Below, piece by piece: positions 20,683 through 29,185 of a DNA stretch of 64,000 nucleotides. Where the stretch lies: NCBI RefSeq assembly GCF_001426905.1, contig NZ_LMFQ01000001.1, forward strand, positions 434,001 through 498,000, given 5' to 3'. Below the pieces are notes generated by a model, which searched no databases, was not told where the DNA came from, and saw only the letters and a list, made by a program, of their open reading frames with translations. Both the position numbers and the translations under genes were made by a program. The stretch's first letter is position 1; every line of letters begins with the position of its first letter. This DNA comes from Caulobacter sp. Root1455. Its GTDB lineage: Bacteria; Pseudomonadota; Alphaproteobacteria; Caulobacterales; Caulobacteraceae.

Positions 20683-21686
20683 AGCTGGCCACCCCGCGCT
20701 GGTGGTATCGCCGTGAGGGCGCGCCCAGCCCCGTCACCCGCGCCCTGCTGACGCCGCTGTCGTGGATCTGGGCGGCCCAGACCGCCCGGCGCATCGCCCG
20801 CACCCAGCCGCGCGGCGCCGACTGCGCGGTGATCTGCGTCGGCAACTTCACGGTGGGCGGGGTGGGCAAGACGCCGATCGTCCGCGAACTGCTGCTGACC
20901 CTGACCCAGCGCGGCCGCCGGGCCCACGGCCTGTCGCGCGGCTACGGCGGCAAGCTGCACGGTCCCGTGCGGGTCGACGCGGCCCGCCACACCGCCAAGG
21001 ACGTCGGCGACGAGCCGCTGATGCTGGCCCAGGACTTCCCGATGTGGGTGTCGCGCGACCGGGTGCTGGGGGCGCGCAAGGCCGCCGCCAACGGAGCCGA
21101 GATGGTGGTCATGGACGACGGCCACCAGAACCCCGACCTGCGCAAGACCCTGTCGCTGGTGGTGGTCGACGGCGAAACCCGCGACGACGAGTGGCCGTTC
21201 GGCGACGGCAAGGTGTTCCCGGCCGGCCCGATGCGCGAGCCGCTGGCGGTGAGTCTCGCCCGCACCGACGCGGTGATCGTGCTGCTGCCCGACGACCTGC
21301 CGCAGGCCGATCCCGCGCTCTTGGCGCTGTTCGGCGACACCCCGGTGCTGATCGCCCGCCTGGAGCCCGCCGCGCCGCCGCCCAAGGGCCGCCAGGTCGG
21401 CTTCGCCGGCATCGGCAAGCCCTGGAAGGTCGAGCGCGCCCTGCAGGCCGCCGGCTGCCACCTGGTCGACTTCGCGCCCTATCCGGACCACGGCGACTAT
21501 GACGAGGCGACGCTGAACTTCCTTTGGGAGCGGGCCCAGACCTACAGCGCGGGCCTGGTCACCACCGAGAAGGACTGGGTGCGGCTGCCGCAGGCCTGGC
21601 GGGACAAGGTCACGGCCTGGCCGGTGCGGGCGCGGTTCGAGGATGAAGGGGCGCTGGCGAAACTGCTGGAGTCAGCAGGGCTGTAG
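20679..21686 (+). CDS. lpxK: Tetraacyldisaccharide 4'-kinase
   Basis: A 335-residue kinase that adds the 4'-phosphate to the lipid A disaccharide precursor. It has an N-terminal membrane helix region, the P-loop VGNFTVGGVGKTPIVRELL near residue 51, GYGGKLHGPVRVD, DEPLMLAQ, and VMDDGHQNPDL, which is the family's DDGxQ motif. The start ATG at 20679 overlaps the waaA stop (ATGA). It ends the envelope operon and is followed by a palindromic repeat at a convergent gene boundary. Confidence 0.97.
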   Translation: MKLATPRWWYRREGAPSPVTRALLTPLSWIWAAQTARRIARTQPRGADCAVICVGNFTVGGVGKTPIVRELLLTLTQRGRRAHGLSRGYGGKLHGPVRVDAARHTAKDVGDEPLMLAQDFPMWVSRDRVLGARKAAANGAEMVVMDDGHQNPDLRKTLSLVVVDGETRDDEWPFGDGKVFPAGPMREPLAVSLARTDAVIVLLPDDLPQADPALLALFGDTPVLIARLEPAAPPPKGRQVGFAGIGKPWKVERALQAAGCHLVDFAPYPDHGDYDEATLNFLWERAQTYSAGLVTTEKDWVRLPQAWRDKVTAWPVRARFEDEGALAKLLESAGL

Positions 21687-21693
21687 CTCACCC

Positions 21694-21808
21694 ACTTGCC
21701 CCCACCTGGCGGCTTCGCCGCCTGTCCGCCCCCATAGGGGGCGGAGGACGCGGCTCCTCTTCCCCCTGTGGGGGAAGACGATCGCGAAGCGATCCGTAGG
21801 GGGCAGGT
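21694..21808. repeat. Intergenic inverted repeat, family B copy 2
   Basis: The same composite as 18213-18332: ACTTGCCCCCACCTG, GGCGGCTTCGCCGCC, a CCGCCCCCATAGGGGGCGG hairpin, a TTCCCCCTGTGGGGGAA hairpin and GATCGCGAAGCGATC. It occupies the gap between the convergent ends of lpxK and the phosphotransferase gene. Confidence 0.9.
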
Positions 21809-21817
21809 GCTAGCCGC

Positions 21818-22897
21818 CTAAGCGCCCGCCTTCTTCGCGAACTCCCACGCCCCCCGCGCCAGCACCGGCACCCGCGCCTCCATGATCTCGGCATGGGCGC
21901 TGGCCGCCGTGCCGTCGCGCACCCGGCCCACGATCCCCTGGCAGATCCCCGCCAGGCGGAAGAGGTTGTAGCTGAAGTACCAGTCAAGGTTCGGCAGGCC
22001 GTCGCGGCCGGTCAGCTTGCAGTACCGGGCCACCGCCTCCGGAATGGTCGGCACGCCATAGGCGGTCAGGTCCTTGATCTCGGCCAGGCCGCCGCGCTGG
22101 TCGGACGGCATCACCCAGTTCATCAGGAAGTAGCTGAAGTCGGCCAGCGGGTTGCCCAGGGTCGACAGCTCCCAGTCCAGCACCGCCACCACCTTCGGCT
22201 CGGTGGCGTGCAGGATCATGTTGTCCAAGCGGTAGTCGCCGTGGACGATCGACGTCACGTCGTCGGCGGGGCACGTGGTCGGCAACCACGCGATCAGCCG
22301 GTCCATGTCCTCGATCACCTTCGTCTCGGACGCCTTGTACTGCTTGGTCCAGCGGTCGATCTGGCGGGCGAAGTAGTTGCCCGGCTTGCCGTAGTCGGCC
22401 AGGCCGACGGCGGCGTAGTCGACATTGTGCAGGGCCGCCAGGGTGGCGATCTCGGCCTCGTAGATCGCCCGGCGCTCGGCCGGCTGGTAGTCGGGCAAGG
22501 TGCCGTCCCACAGGATCCGGCCTTCGACATTGTCCATCACGTAGAAGATCGTGCCGATCACGTCCTCGTCCATGCACAGGGCGTAGGCCTTGGCGACGGG
22601 GAAGTTGGCCTTGTTCAGGCCCGAGATCACCTTGAACTCGCGGTCGACGGCGTGGGCGCTGGGCAGCAGCTTGCCCGGCGGCTTGCGGCGCAGGACGTAC
22701 TTCTTGGTCGGGGTGACCAGCTGGTAGGTCGGGTTCGACTGGCCGCCCTTGAACTGACGGACCTCCAGGGGACCGGCATAGCCCTCGACATGGGCCTCCA
22801 GCCAGGTCGCCAGCCTGGCCTCGTCGATGGCGTGGCGCGGGTCGACGGGCTTGGTACCGGAATTCAGATCCTGGGCGGACTGTTCGGCCACGGCCAT
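21818..22897 (-). CDS. APH-fold phosphotransferase (ACAD10/11 N-terminal type)
   Basis: A 359-residue kinase-like protein. Motifs are FKGGQSNPTYQLVTPTKKYVLRRKP (nucleotide loop), the catalytic loop SIVHGDYRLDNMILH near residue 220 and the metal segment VAVLDWELSTLGNPLADFSYF. This matches the branch related to the kinase domain of ACAD10/ACAD11, often next to acyl-CoA dehydrogenases and thought to phosphorylate hydroxyacyl-CoA-type substrates; no such dehydrogenase is adjacent here. I chose ATG at 22897 because GGAG lies 10 bases before it; the frame stays open to 23017. It is not likely to be an antibiotic resistance gene. Confidence 0.87.
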   Translation of the reverse strand: MAVAEQSAQDLNSGTKPVDPRHAIDEARLATWLEAHVEGYAGPLEVRQFKGGQSNPTYQLVTPTKKYVLRRKPPGKLLPSAHAVDREFKVISGLNKANFPVAKAYALCMDEDVIGTIFYVMDNVEGRILWDGTLPDYQPAERRAIYEAEIATLAALHNVDYAAVGLADYGKPGNYFARQIDRWTKQYKASETKVIEDMDRLIAWLPTTCPADDVTSIVHGDYRLDNMILHATEPKVVAVLDWELSTLGNPLADFSYFLMNWVMPSDQRGGLAEIKDLTAYGVPTIPEAVARYCKLTGRDGLPNLDWYFSYNLFRLAGICQGIVGRVRDGTAASAHAEIMEARVPVLARGAWEFAKKAGA

Positions 22898-22981
22898 GCG
22901 CTTCACTCCCCAACACTTGTTTGAAAGCGACATTAGAGCGTGGGGACGCCGACGCAACCCTCTCGACGGCCCCGCGGCAGC

Positions 22982-23011
22982 TTGAGCCGTCCCTCGAAAG
23001 CCGGCTACAAT
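22982..23011 (+). promoter_or_regulatory. Housekeeping-type promoter for structured transcript
   Basis: TTGAGC (22982-22987) and TACAAT (23006-23011) are separated by 18 bases. The -10 context GGCTACAATC is close to the Caulobacter housekeeping consensus GCTANAWC. Transcription would start near 23018. Confidence 0.5.
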
Positions 23012-23017
23012 CGCCAA

Positions 23018-23178
23018 GTCGAAAAAGGGCCATGGACCGGACGAGGTAAGCCCGGTCGCTCCGACTTTCGGAGAACCTGTACCCTCGCCTCACGGCTGGG
23101 ACCCACGACGAGACGACGGCGCATCGTGCGCCGCCGGCTCGGCGTGCGAGGTCCCGATGTCGATACCGATAGAGCCAC
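23018..23178 (+). ncRNA. Candidate structured small RNA or 5' leader
   Basis: The 315-bp gap 22898-23212 holds no credible protein gene but a run of stable hairpins behind a promoter. These are GACCGG (23035-23040) with CCGGTC (23052-23057), CTCCGA (23059-23064) with TCGGAG (23068-23073) around a 3-base loop, and GGGACC (23098-23103) with GGTCCC (23150-23155). The last has an inner perfect 7-bp stem at 23117-23123/23127-23133 and extra pairing CGAG/CTCG. It does not match the SRP, RNase P, tmRNA or 6S patterns I know. No T-tract follows, and the VOC gene begins 35 bases later, so it could be a leader of that gene or a separate RNA. Confidence 0.4.
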
Positions 23179-23212
23179 CCGTGCGCCGCGCCTCACCTGA
23201 AGGAGTGCGCTG

Positions 23213-23572
23213 ATGCGCCTGAACCACATCGACTTGCCCGTGCCCGACGTCGCCGCGACGCGGGGCTTCTTTGAAACCTGGCTGGGCTTCACCCACGAGC
23301 GCACCCTGGGCCAGGACGGCCTGTCCATCCTGCGCGACGACGCCGGCCTAGTGCTGGTGCTCAGTCGGCTGCGCCGCGACGGGGCCCAGACCTGGCCGAT
23401 CCCGTTCCACATCGGCTTCCACCTGGAGAGCCAGGAGGCGGTGTCGGCGCTCCATGCTCGCCTGGCGGCCGGCGGCCTCCACGTCGCCCCGCCGACCATG
23501 CAGCACGGTGCGTTCGGCTTCTATCTGACCGCGCCGGGCGACATCCTGCTGGAGGTGGCGCACCGCGCCTAA
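23213..23572 (+). CDS. VOC (glyoxalase/bleomycin-resistance fold) protein
   Basis: A 119-residue protein with two beta-alpha-beta-beta-beta units. It opens with MRLNHIDLPVPDVAATRGFFETWLGF, whose His5 sits at the first metal position, has HIGFHLES at the second and ends with GDILLEVAHRA, whose Glu is the usual last ligand. This fits small metal-dependent dioxygenase/lyase relatives; the substrate is unknown. AAGGAG lies about 10 bases before the ATG. The long structured upstream region could regulate it. Confidence 0.87.
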   Translation: MRLNHIDLPVPDVAATRGFFETWLGFTHERTLGQDGLSILRDDAGLVLVLSRLRRDGAQTWPIPFHIGFHLESQEAVSALHARLAAGGLHVAPPTMQHGAFGFYLTAPGDILLEVAHRA

Positions 23573-23586
23573 ACACCGCGCGAAAC

Positions 23587-23612
23587 GGGGACAGGCGTAT
23601 GCGCCTGTCCCC
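23587..23612. terminator. Bidirectional hairpin (family F copy 2)
   Basis: A perfect 11-bp stem GGGGACAGGCG / CGCCTGTCCCC with a 4-base loop lies between the convergent stops of the VOC gene (23572) and purD (23629). On the minus strand it is followed by CGTTTCG rather than a long T-run. It belongs to the same GGGGACA...TGTCCCC type as the elements at 9745, 48613 and 54860. Confidence 0.55.
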
Positions 23613-23628
23613 AGCCGTGGAGCCGCTC

Positions 23629-24915
23629 TCAGCCGTGCTGGCTCAGCGCTCGCCAGCCGATGTCCGAGCGATAGAACCCGCCCTCCAGCGACACGGCGCC
23701 CAGGGCCGCGTAGGCCACGTCGCGGGCTTCGTGGAGGGTCGCGCCCAGGGCGCAGACATTGAGCACCCGGCCGCCCGAGGCCACCAGCCGGCCCTCGGCG
23801 TCGCGGGTCGTGCCGGCGTGGAAGATCACCGCCTCGCCGCCGAACTCGCTGTCGGCGCCCTGGATCAGGCCGCCGGTCTTGGGGGCGTCGGGATAGCCCT
23901 CGGCGGCCAGCACCACGCAGATCGCCGCCTGGTCGCGCCAGACCGGCTTGTCGGCCGAGGCCAGCTGACCTCGCGCGGCGGCCAGCAGCAGCGGGACCAG
24001 GTCGCTTTCCAGCCGCAGCATCAGGGTCTGGCATTCGGGGTCGCCGAAGCGGGCGTTGTACTCGACCAGCTTGGGCCCCTGCGGCGTCAGCATCAGGCCG
24101 GCATAGAGCACGCCGACATAGGGGCAGCCCTCGGCGGCCATGCCCTCGACGGTCGGGACCACCAGTTCGCGCCAGGCCTGCTCGACCAGGGCGTCGGTCA
24201 GGACCGGCGGCGGCGAATAGGTGCCCATGCCGCCGGTGTTGGGGCCCTCGTCGCCGTCATAGGCCCGCTTGTGGTCCTGCGCCGCGCCGAACAGCACCGC
24301 GGTCTTGCCGTCGCAGATCGCGAACAGCGAGGCTTCCTCGCCGTGCATGAACTCCTCGATCACCACCCGCGCCCCGGCCGAGCCGAAGCGGCCGCCCAGC
24401 ATGTCCAGCACGGCGGCGTCGGCCTGCGCCCGATCGGCGGCGATCACCACGCCCTTGCCGGCCGCCAGGCCGTCGGCCTTGATCACGAACGGCGCGGTCA
24501 GGGTGTCGAGGAAGGTTCCGGCCGCAGCCGCGTCGGTGAACACGCCATAGGCCGCCGTCGGCAGGCCGTGGCGGGCGCAGAAGTCCTTGGTGAAGGCCTT
24601 GGAGGTCTCCAGCCGGGCGGCCTGGGCGCTGCCGCCGAAACAGGGGATCCCGGCCTTGGCCAGTTCGTCGGCCAGTCCGACCTCCAGCGCCGATTCCGGA
24701 CCGACGACCACCAGGTCGGCGGCGATCTCCCGGGCCAGGGCCACCAGGCCCGCGACGTCGGTCACCTTCACGGCGCGCAGCTCGGCCACCTGGGCAATAC
24801 CGGGATTGCCCGGCGCGGCCACCAGCCGGCCGCACAGCGGCGACTGGGCGATCTTCCAGGCCAGGGCGTGCTCGCGCCCGCCGGACCCGACGAGCAGGAT
24901 GTTCAGCTTTTCCAT
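23629..24915 (-). CDS. purD: Phosphoribosylamine-glycine ligase (GAR synthetase)
   Basis: A 428-residue ATP-grasp enzyme of purine synthesis that joins glycine to 5-phosphoribosylamine. The N-terminal domain begins [25 protein letters not shown]-grasp motifs follow: [45 protein letters not shown] and [14 protein letters not shown]. Length and architecture are those of a stand-alone PurD. It is transcribed alone, away from the phosphoesterase gene across a 157-bp gap. Confidence 0.97.
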   Translation of the reverse strand: MEKLNILLVGSGGREHALAWKIAQSPLCGRLVAAPGNPGIAQVAELRAVKVTDVAGLVALAREIAADLVVVGPESALEVGLADELAKAGIPCFGGSAQAARLETSKAFTKDFCARHGLPTAAYGVFTDAAAAGTFLDTLTAPFVIKADGLAAGKGVVIAADRAQADAAVLDMLGGRFGSAGARVVIEEFMHGEEASLFAICDGKTAVLFGAAQDHKRAYDGDEGPNTGGMGTYSPPPVLTDALVEQAWRELVVPTVEGMAAEGCPYVGVLYAGLMLTPQGPKLVEYNARFGDPECQTLMLRLESDLVPLLLAAARGQLASADKPVWRDQAAICVVLAAEGYPDAPKTGGLIQGADSEFGGEAVIFHAGTTRDAEGRLVASGGRVLNVCALGATLHEARDVAYAALGAVSLEGGFYRSDIGWRALSQHG

Positions 24916-25072
24916 GAGGCCGGGGTGTCGCGTGGCCAGCGCGCGGGGTCAAGACGAATGCGGCGCGCGGGGAGCACCCTCATTGGCGGCACATTGACAT
25001 AACTCTCTCAAAAGTAGCATCTTCCCACCCATGCTCCGAGCGACTTCGAACGCCGGGCCGGGGGGAAGCGCC

Positions 25073-27142
25073 ATGACACTCAAGAACATCGAACACGTCG
25101 TCGTGCTCATGCTGGAGAACCGCACGTTCGACAGCATGCTGGGCTGGACCTACGAAAAGGACTCGCCGACCTTCATCCCGCCGGCCACCGGGCCGTATCG
25201 CGGGCTGCAGGCGGTCAATCCCAACGACTTCCTCAACACGGCGCTGAACGGCACGCTCGCCGCCAAGCCCACGCGCGGCGTGACCGGCTTCACGGTCCCC
25301 GACTTCGCGCCCGGGGAGTCGTTCCAGCAGGTCCTGACCCAGTTCTACAACACCCGCACGCCCAAGCCCGACGACCCCGTCACGATGAAGGGGGTGCTGG
25401 CCGACTTCGTCGAGGTCCTCAAAGCGCGCAAGCTGAGCGACGCCGACATCCGTCGCCTGGGACCGATGGTGATGCAGAGCTTCACCCCGGCCCAGGCCCC
25501 GGTGCTGAACCAGCTCGCCCGCCACTACGCCGTCAGCGACGCCTGGCACGCCTCGGTGCCGTCGCAGACCAATCCCAACCGCGCGTTCCTGATGTGCGGC
25601 ACCTCGAACGGCATGATCAACAACGGCGACCTGGAGACCGATCCGCGCGCCAAGGAGATCCAGAGAATTGTCGGCATGGCGATCGGCGACGACCGCGTCG
25701 ACGCGCCGACGATCTTCAACGCCCTGGAAACGGCGGGGGCCGACTGGAACGTCTTCTACGAGACCAGCTACCTGCCGCAGAAGATCTCGACCCTGCTGAA
25801 GGAGATCGGGATCATCGCGCCCTTTGTCCCCTTGCTCCGCGAGGTCTACCTGGCGCTGAAGCCCTACACCGACTACCTGGTGGGCCTGACCTCGGGCGCC
25901 CTGGAGTCCTGCTACACTTGGCGGCTGTTCCCACAGATCAAGGCCAAGATTCCGGGCGCGGAAAACCGCTTCCGCAAGACCGAGGAGTTCCACCGCAGGG
26001 CGCGCGCGGGCAAGCTGCCGATGTTCAGCTATATCGAGCCCTTCTGGTCGATTTCCCACAGCACCGTCGACAACAAGGGCTACGAGAACCTGTTCTCGGC
26101 CCTGGGCAACGACTACCACCCGCCCGGCAGCGTCCTGGCCGGCGAGCAGTTGGTGAAGGAGGTCTATTCCAGCCTGATCGCCAACAAGGCCGCCTGGGAA
26201 AAGACCCTGCTGCTGATCACCTTCGACGAGTTCGTCGGTTCGTTCGACCACCAGACCGCCGACCTGAAGCCCGGCAAGGTCAAGCCGCCGTGGGGCGCCG
26301 GCAAGCCGCCCTATCAGAACAGCGCCGGATTCAAGTTCGACCGCCTGGGCGCGCGGGTGCCGACCATCGTGGTCTCGCCCTATGTCCAGAAGGGATCGGT
26401 GTTCCGCTCGAAGACCGACACGCCCTTCGACCACGCCTCGGTGATCACCACCATGCTGGAGAAGGTCGGGCGTCCCGACCTGGTGGCCCAGTTCGGCGAG
26501 CGGGCCAAGAACGCGCCCAGCTTCAGCCACGCGGTGACGCTGACCACGCCGCGCACCGATCCTATCCTGCCGTTCGTCGATATGCCGCGCCGGAACGGCG
26601 ACCCGGTGCTGTACGGCCAGACCTTCCATCTGAAGAACCAGCACGGCGTGTACCTGGCCCCCGCCGTCTGCGCGCTGAAGGTGACCAACTCGGTGTTCTC
26701 CAAGGCGATCATGGACCTCTTGGTGGCGTTCGACGTCGCCGCCTATTTTCCGAAGATGGACAAGACCAAGGCGCCGGTGTCGTTCGTCACGACCCTGCCC
26801 GATCCGACCGCCCAGATCCCCGACCATTCCCTGGTTCTGCTGGTCTCGCGCGAGCCCGGGCCCGGGGCCCGCAACGTCCTGGGGGCCTGGGACGATTCCC
26901 GCTCGTGCTACTATCACGACGAGTATCTCGAGGGGATCAATCTCAAGAAGCAGACCTGGGTGGTCAGCAACATCGACCATCCCGGCCAGCCGCTCCTCTA
27001 CGGCGGGAAGGTCATCATCCACAACCTGCACTTCCGCGATCAGCGGCTGTCGCAAGACAACCGGATCGGGATGTCCCAGTGGGTGACCACCCGGAAGGAC
27101 GGCGACTACTGGACAATCGAGCCGGGCCCGGTCGGGGTCTAG
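25073..27142 (+). CDS. Phosphoesterase (phospholipase C / AcpA superfamily) with C-terminal extension
   Basis: A 689-residue protein. The first 500 residues form an alkaline-phosphatase-like phosphoesterase domain: IEHVVVLMLENRTFDSMLGW holds the catalytic nucleophile region typical of non-specific phospholipase C and AcpA, and FDEFVGSFDH and PFDHASVITTML hold later metal ligands. Residues from about 506 on form a separate beta-rich domain that opens GDPVLYGQTFHLKNQHGVYL, resembling a beta-trefoil lipid- or sugar-binding module. Family members are normally exported, but no signal peptide is seen at the chosen ATG (25073, preceded by GGGGGGAAG). Its stop overlaps the tail of the NCS1 gene by four bases. 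Confidence 0.82.
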   Translation: MTLKNIEHVVVLMLENRTFDSMLGWTYEKDSPTFIPPATGPYRGLQAVNPNDFLNTALNGTLAAKPTRGVTGFTVPDFAPGESFQQVLTQFYNTRTPKPDDPVTMKGVLADFVEVLKARKLSDADIRRLGPMVMQSFTPAQAPVLNQLARHYAVSDAWHASVPSQTNPNRAFLMCGTSNGMINNGDLETDPRAKEIQRIVGMAIGDDRVDAPTIFNALETAGADWNVFYETSYLPQKISTLLKEIGIIAPFVPLLREVYLALKPYTDYLVGLTSGALESCYTWRLFPQIKAKIPGAENRFRKTEEFHRRARAGKLPMFSYIEPFWSISHSTVDNKGYENLFSALGNDYHPPGSVLAGEQLVKEVYSSLIANKAAWEKTLLLITFDEFVGSFDHQTADLKPGKVKPPWGAGKPPYQNSAGFKFDRLGARVPTIVVSPYVQKGSVFRSKTDTPFDHASVITTMLEKVGRPDLVAQFGERAKNAPSFSHAVTLTTPRTDPILPFVDMPRRNGDPVLYGQTFHLKNQHGVYLAPAVCALKVTNSVFSKAIMDLLVAFDVAAYFPKMDKTKAPVSFVTTLPDPTAQIPDHSLVLLVSREPGPGARNVLGAWDDSRSCYYHDEYLEGINLKKQTWVVSNIDHPGQPLLYGGKVIIHNLHFRDQRLSQDNRIGMSQWVTTRKDGDYWTIEPGPVGV

Positions 27143-28407
27143 GTCGAGCGCTTCCGTACGGCCTGGAGCGCCAGATAGACCACCGCGGCCGCCGCGAAGG
27201 CCGGCAGGGTGGCGCCCACCTCGGGCGCTGTCCTGCCGAGCGCCTGATAGGCGCCGACGCCGATCGCCCAGGCGGCCAGGCCCGGGAGGTTCAGCCCCAG
27301 GGTCTGGGCGTCGGCGGCCTCGACGCGGCGGCGGCGCACGATGAAGTGGTCGGCCAGCAGCACGCCGAACAGCGGCGCGAACACCGAGCCGATCAGCAGC
27401 AGGAAAGTCTCGTAGCGCGCCATCGGCGCCAGCAGGGCGACGGCCGTGCAGACCACGCCGAAGCCCAGGGCCAGGCGGGTCGGGCGGATCGGCGCCAGGG
27501 TCGCGGTCGAGACCGCCGCCGAATGGATGTCGGCGAAGGTGTTGTCGGTCTCGTCGATGACGATCAGCAGCAAGGCGATCCCGCCGCCGCTGGCCGCCAG
27601 GGCCGACAGCAGCATCCCCTGCCCGCCCCCGGCCGCCAGGGCGTAGGCCGCGCCCAGGCCCATGAACCAGACATTGGCCAGCAGGTATCCGACGGCGCTG
27701 CCCTGGAACATGCCGCGCGGCGAGCGGCCGAAGCGGGTGTAGTCGGCGATCAGCGGCAGCCACGACAACGGCATGGCCACCACCAGGTCGACCCCGGCCC
27801 CGAAGCTCATCTCGCCGGTGCCCGCCTTGGCCAGCAGGGCCGCCAGGTCGTGCTCGGCCAGCAGCCGCCAGGTCAGCCAGCCCGCCCCGGCCAGTAGCAG
27901 CCACAAGCCCCAGGCGCGCAGGAACCGCCGCACGAACGACACCGGCCCCATCACCGCCAGGCCGGTGGCCAGGCCGCCGAACAGCAGCGTCCATAGCAGG
28001 GGATTGGAGACTCCGAAGGTCTGCCGGGCCAGGGCGTCGGCCGAGTCGCGCATGGCGATGATCTCGAACGCGCCCCAGCCGGTCAGCTGGACGGCGTTGA
28101 GCACCGCCGGGATCGCCGCCCCGCGCGCGCCCAGGGCCAGCCGCAGCGACCCCATGGCCGAAAGCCCGGTGTCGGCGCCGACCACGCCGGCGGCGGCCAG
28201 CAGCAGCGCGCCCAGCACCGAGCCGGCGACGATCGCCGCCAGCGCCGCGCCCAGGCTCAGGCCGGGCACCAGGAAGGCGCCGGCCTGCAGCACCAAAAGG
28301 CCGATCCCCAGGCTGAACCACAGCGAAAAGGCGTCGAACGCGCCGAACGCCCGGCGCTCGGGCGGCACGGGCGTCAGGGGGTCGTAGGAGTCGGCGGGGT
28401 GAAGCAT
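27139..28407 (-). CDS. NCS1-family permease (cytosine / hydroxymethylpyrimidine type)
   Basis: A 422-residue protein with about twelve membrane helices. FDAFSLWFSLGIGLLVLQAGAFL near residue 24, MPLSWLPLIADYTRFGRSP near residue 215 and the helix-8 region LLIVIDETDNTFADIHSAAVS fit the NCS1 purine/pyrimidine symporters, nearest in feel to CodB/CytX. CytX moves the thiamine precursor HMP and is often behind a TPP riboswitch; I checked the upstream minus strand (28408-28560) and saw no TPP motif, so the substrate stays open. It is convergent with the phosphoesterase gene. Confidence 0.8.
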   Translation of the reverse strand: MLHPADSYDPLTPVPPERRAFGAFDAFSLWFSLGIGLLVLQAGAFLVPGLSLGAALAAIVAGSVLGALLLAAAGVVGADTGLSAMGSLRLALGARGAAIPAVLNAVQLTGWGAFEIIAMRDSADALARQTFGVSNPLLWTLLFGGLATGLAVMGPVSFVRRFLRAWGLWLLLAGAGWLTWRLLAEHDLAALLAKAGTGEMSFGAGVDLVVAMPLSWLPLIADYTRFGRSPRGMFQGSAVGYLLANVWFMGLGAAYALAAGGGQGMLLSALAASGGGIALLLIVIDETDNTFADIHSAAVSTATLAPIRPTRLALGFGVVCTAVALLAPMARYETFLLLIGSVFAPLFGVLLADHFIVRRRRVEAADAQTLGLNLPGLAAWAIGVGAYQALGRTAPEVGATLPAFAAAAVVYLALQAVRKRST

Positions 28408-28630
28408 GGGCGGTGATTAGCAGGAACAGCGCGGCCGCGTCATCCAGGCCTTCTGCCGTGGGGGAGGACCTGAAACACGCGGTTTTCGGCCTCGGTCGGG
28501 GGAGGGGCAAGAACGGGCGGCGGAGGTGAGTTCGCGCTGTGGTGTCGGCGCGAATTTGGGAAACACGAGGTTCTTCGGCGCGTTGGTTCGAATTCCGGCG
28601 CCTCCGGGGCGCGTAACAGGAGCCCAGATC

Positions 28631-29170
28631 ATGGCTCGCATTGATGGAACCAACCGGGCGGACACTCTCGAAGGCGGCGCGCAAGGCGACGTCATCTACG
28701 GCAACGGCGGCGATGACGTCCTTTGGGGCAAGGGCGGCAAGGATCAACTCTATGGCGGAACGGGCGATGATGTTCTGCACGGCGGCGACGGCGCGGACCG
28801 GCTGCAGGGCGGCCCCGGCAACGACACCTATATCGGCGGCGACGGCGCGGACCGCTTCGTCTTCACCGACGTCCCCGCTTCGGGCTCGACCTTGGAGACC
28901 GTCACGGTCTACCAGATCGGCGACATTCTCGATTTCAGCGACATCGACGCAAACTGGAACCGTGACGGCAACCAGGCCTTCCGCTGGCTGGGCCAGGGCG
29001 ATTTCACGGGCCGCCCCGGCGAGATGATCATCCGCCACTATGGCGAAGGCATGAGCGCCTACACCGAGATCTTCGTGGACGTCGACGGCAACGGCCTGGG
29101 GGACATGGCGGTCAAGCTGAACAACGGCTGGTTCGACTTCAATCCCGGCAACGGCGACCTGATCCTGTAG
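28631..29170 (+). CDS. Short RTX-type calcium-binding secreted protein
   Basis: A 179-residue protein. Residues 10-75 contain about six glycine/aspartate nonapeptides (GNGGDDVLW, GGTGDDVLH, GGDGADRLQ, GGPGNDTYI, GGDGADRFV) that form a calcium beta-roll. A C-terminal part ending NPGNGDLIL may be the uncleaved type I secretion signal. There is no signal peptide, as expected for that route, and no type I exporter gene nearby. I chose ATG at 28631, which begins ARIDGTNRADTL; the frame is open upstream but not RTX-like. Function is unknown. Confidence 0.85.
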   Translation: MARIDGTNRADTLEGGAQGDVIYGNGGDDVLWGKGGKDQLYGGTGDDVLHGGDGADRLQGGPGNDTYIGGDGADRFVFTDVPASGSTLETVTVYQIGDILDFSDIDANWNRDGNQAFRWLGQGDFTGRPGEMIIRHYGEGMSAYTEIFVDVDGNGLGDMAVKLNNGWFDFNPGNGDLIL

Positions 29171-29185
29171 GGTCGGCGCGGCGCC

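Noticed and set aside
21818..22897. Aminoglycoside resistance gene
   Set aside because: The APH fold is present but the N-terminal and C-terminal motifs fit the ACAD10/11-related branch, not resistance kinases.
22940..23200. An 86-codon plus-strand ORF in the gap before the VOC gene
   Set aside because: Arg/Pro/Thr-rich sequence without ribosome site or family; the region is better explained as structured RNA.
24994..25022. TTGACA with a GCATCT 17 bases on, before the phosphoesterase gene
   Set aside because: The -35 is perfect but the -10 is poor, so it was not called as a promoter.
28408..28560. Possible TPP riboswitch before the NCS1 permease gene
   Set aside because: Looked for because CytX-type permeases often have one; the conserved CTGAGA and ACCTGATCTGGATAATGCCAG elements are absent on the minus strand.
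24980..29038. A 1352-codon minus-strand open frame
   Set aside because: It runs antisense to the phosphoesterase and RTX genes and through the NCS1 gene in another frame. It has no recognisable domain and reflects GC-rich third positions.
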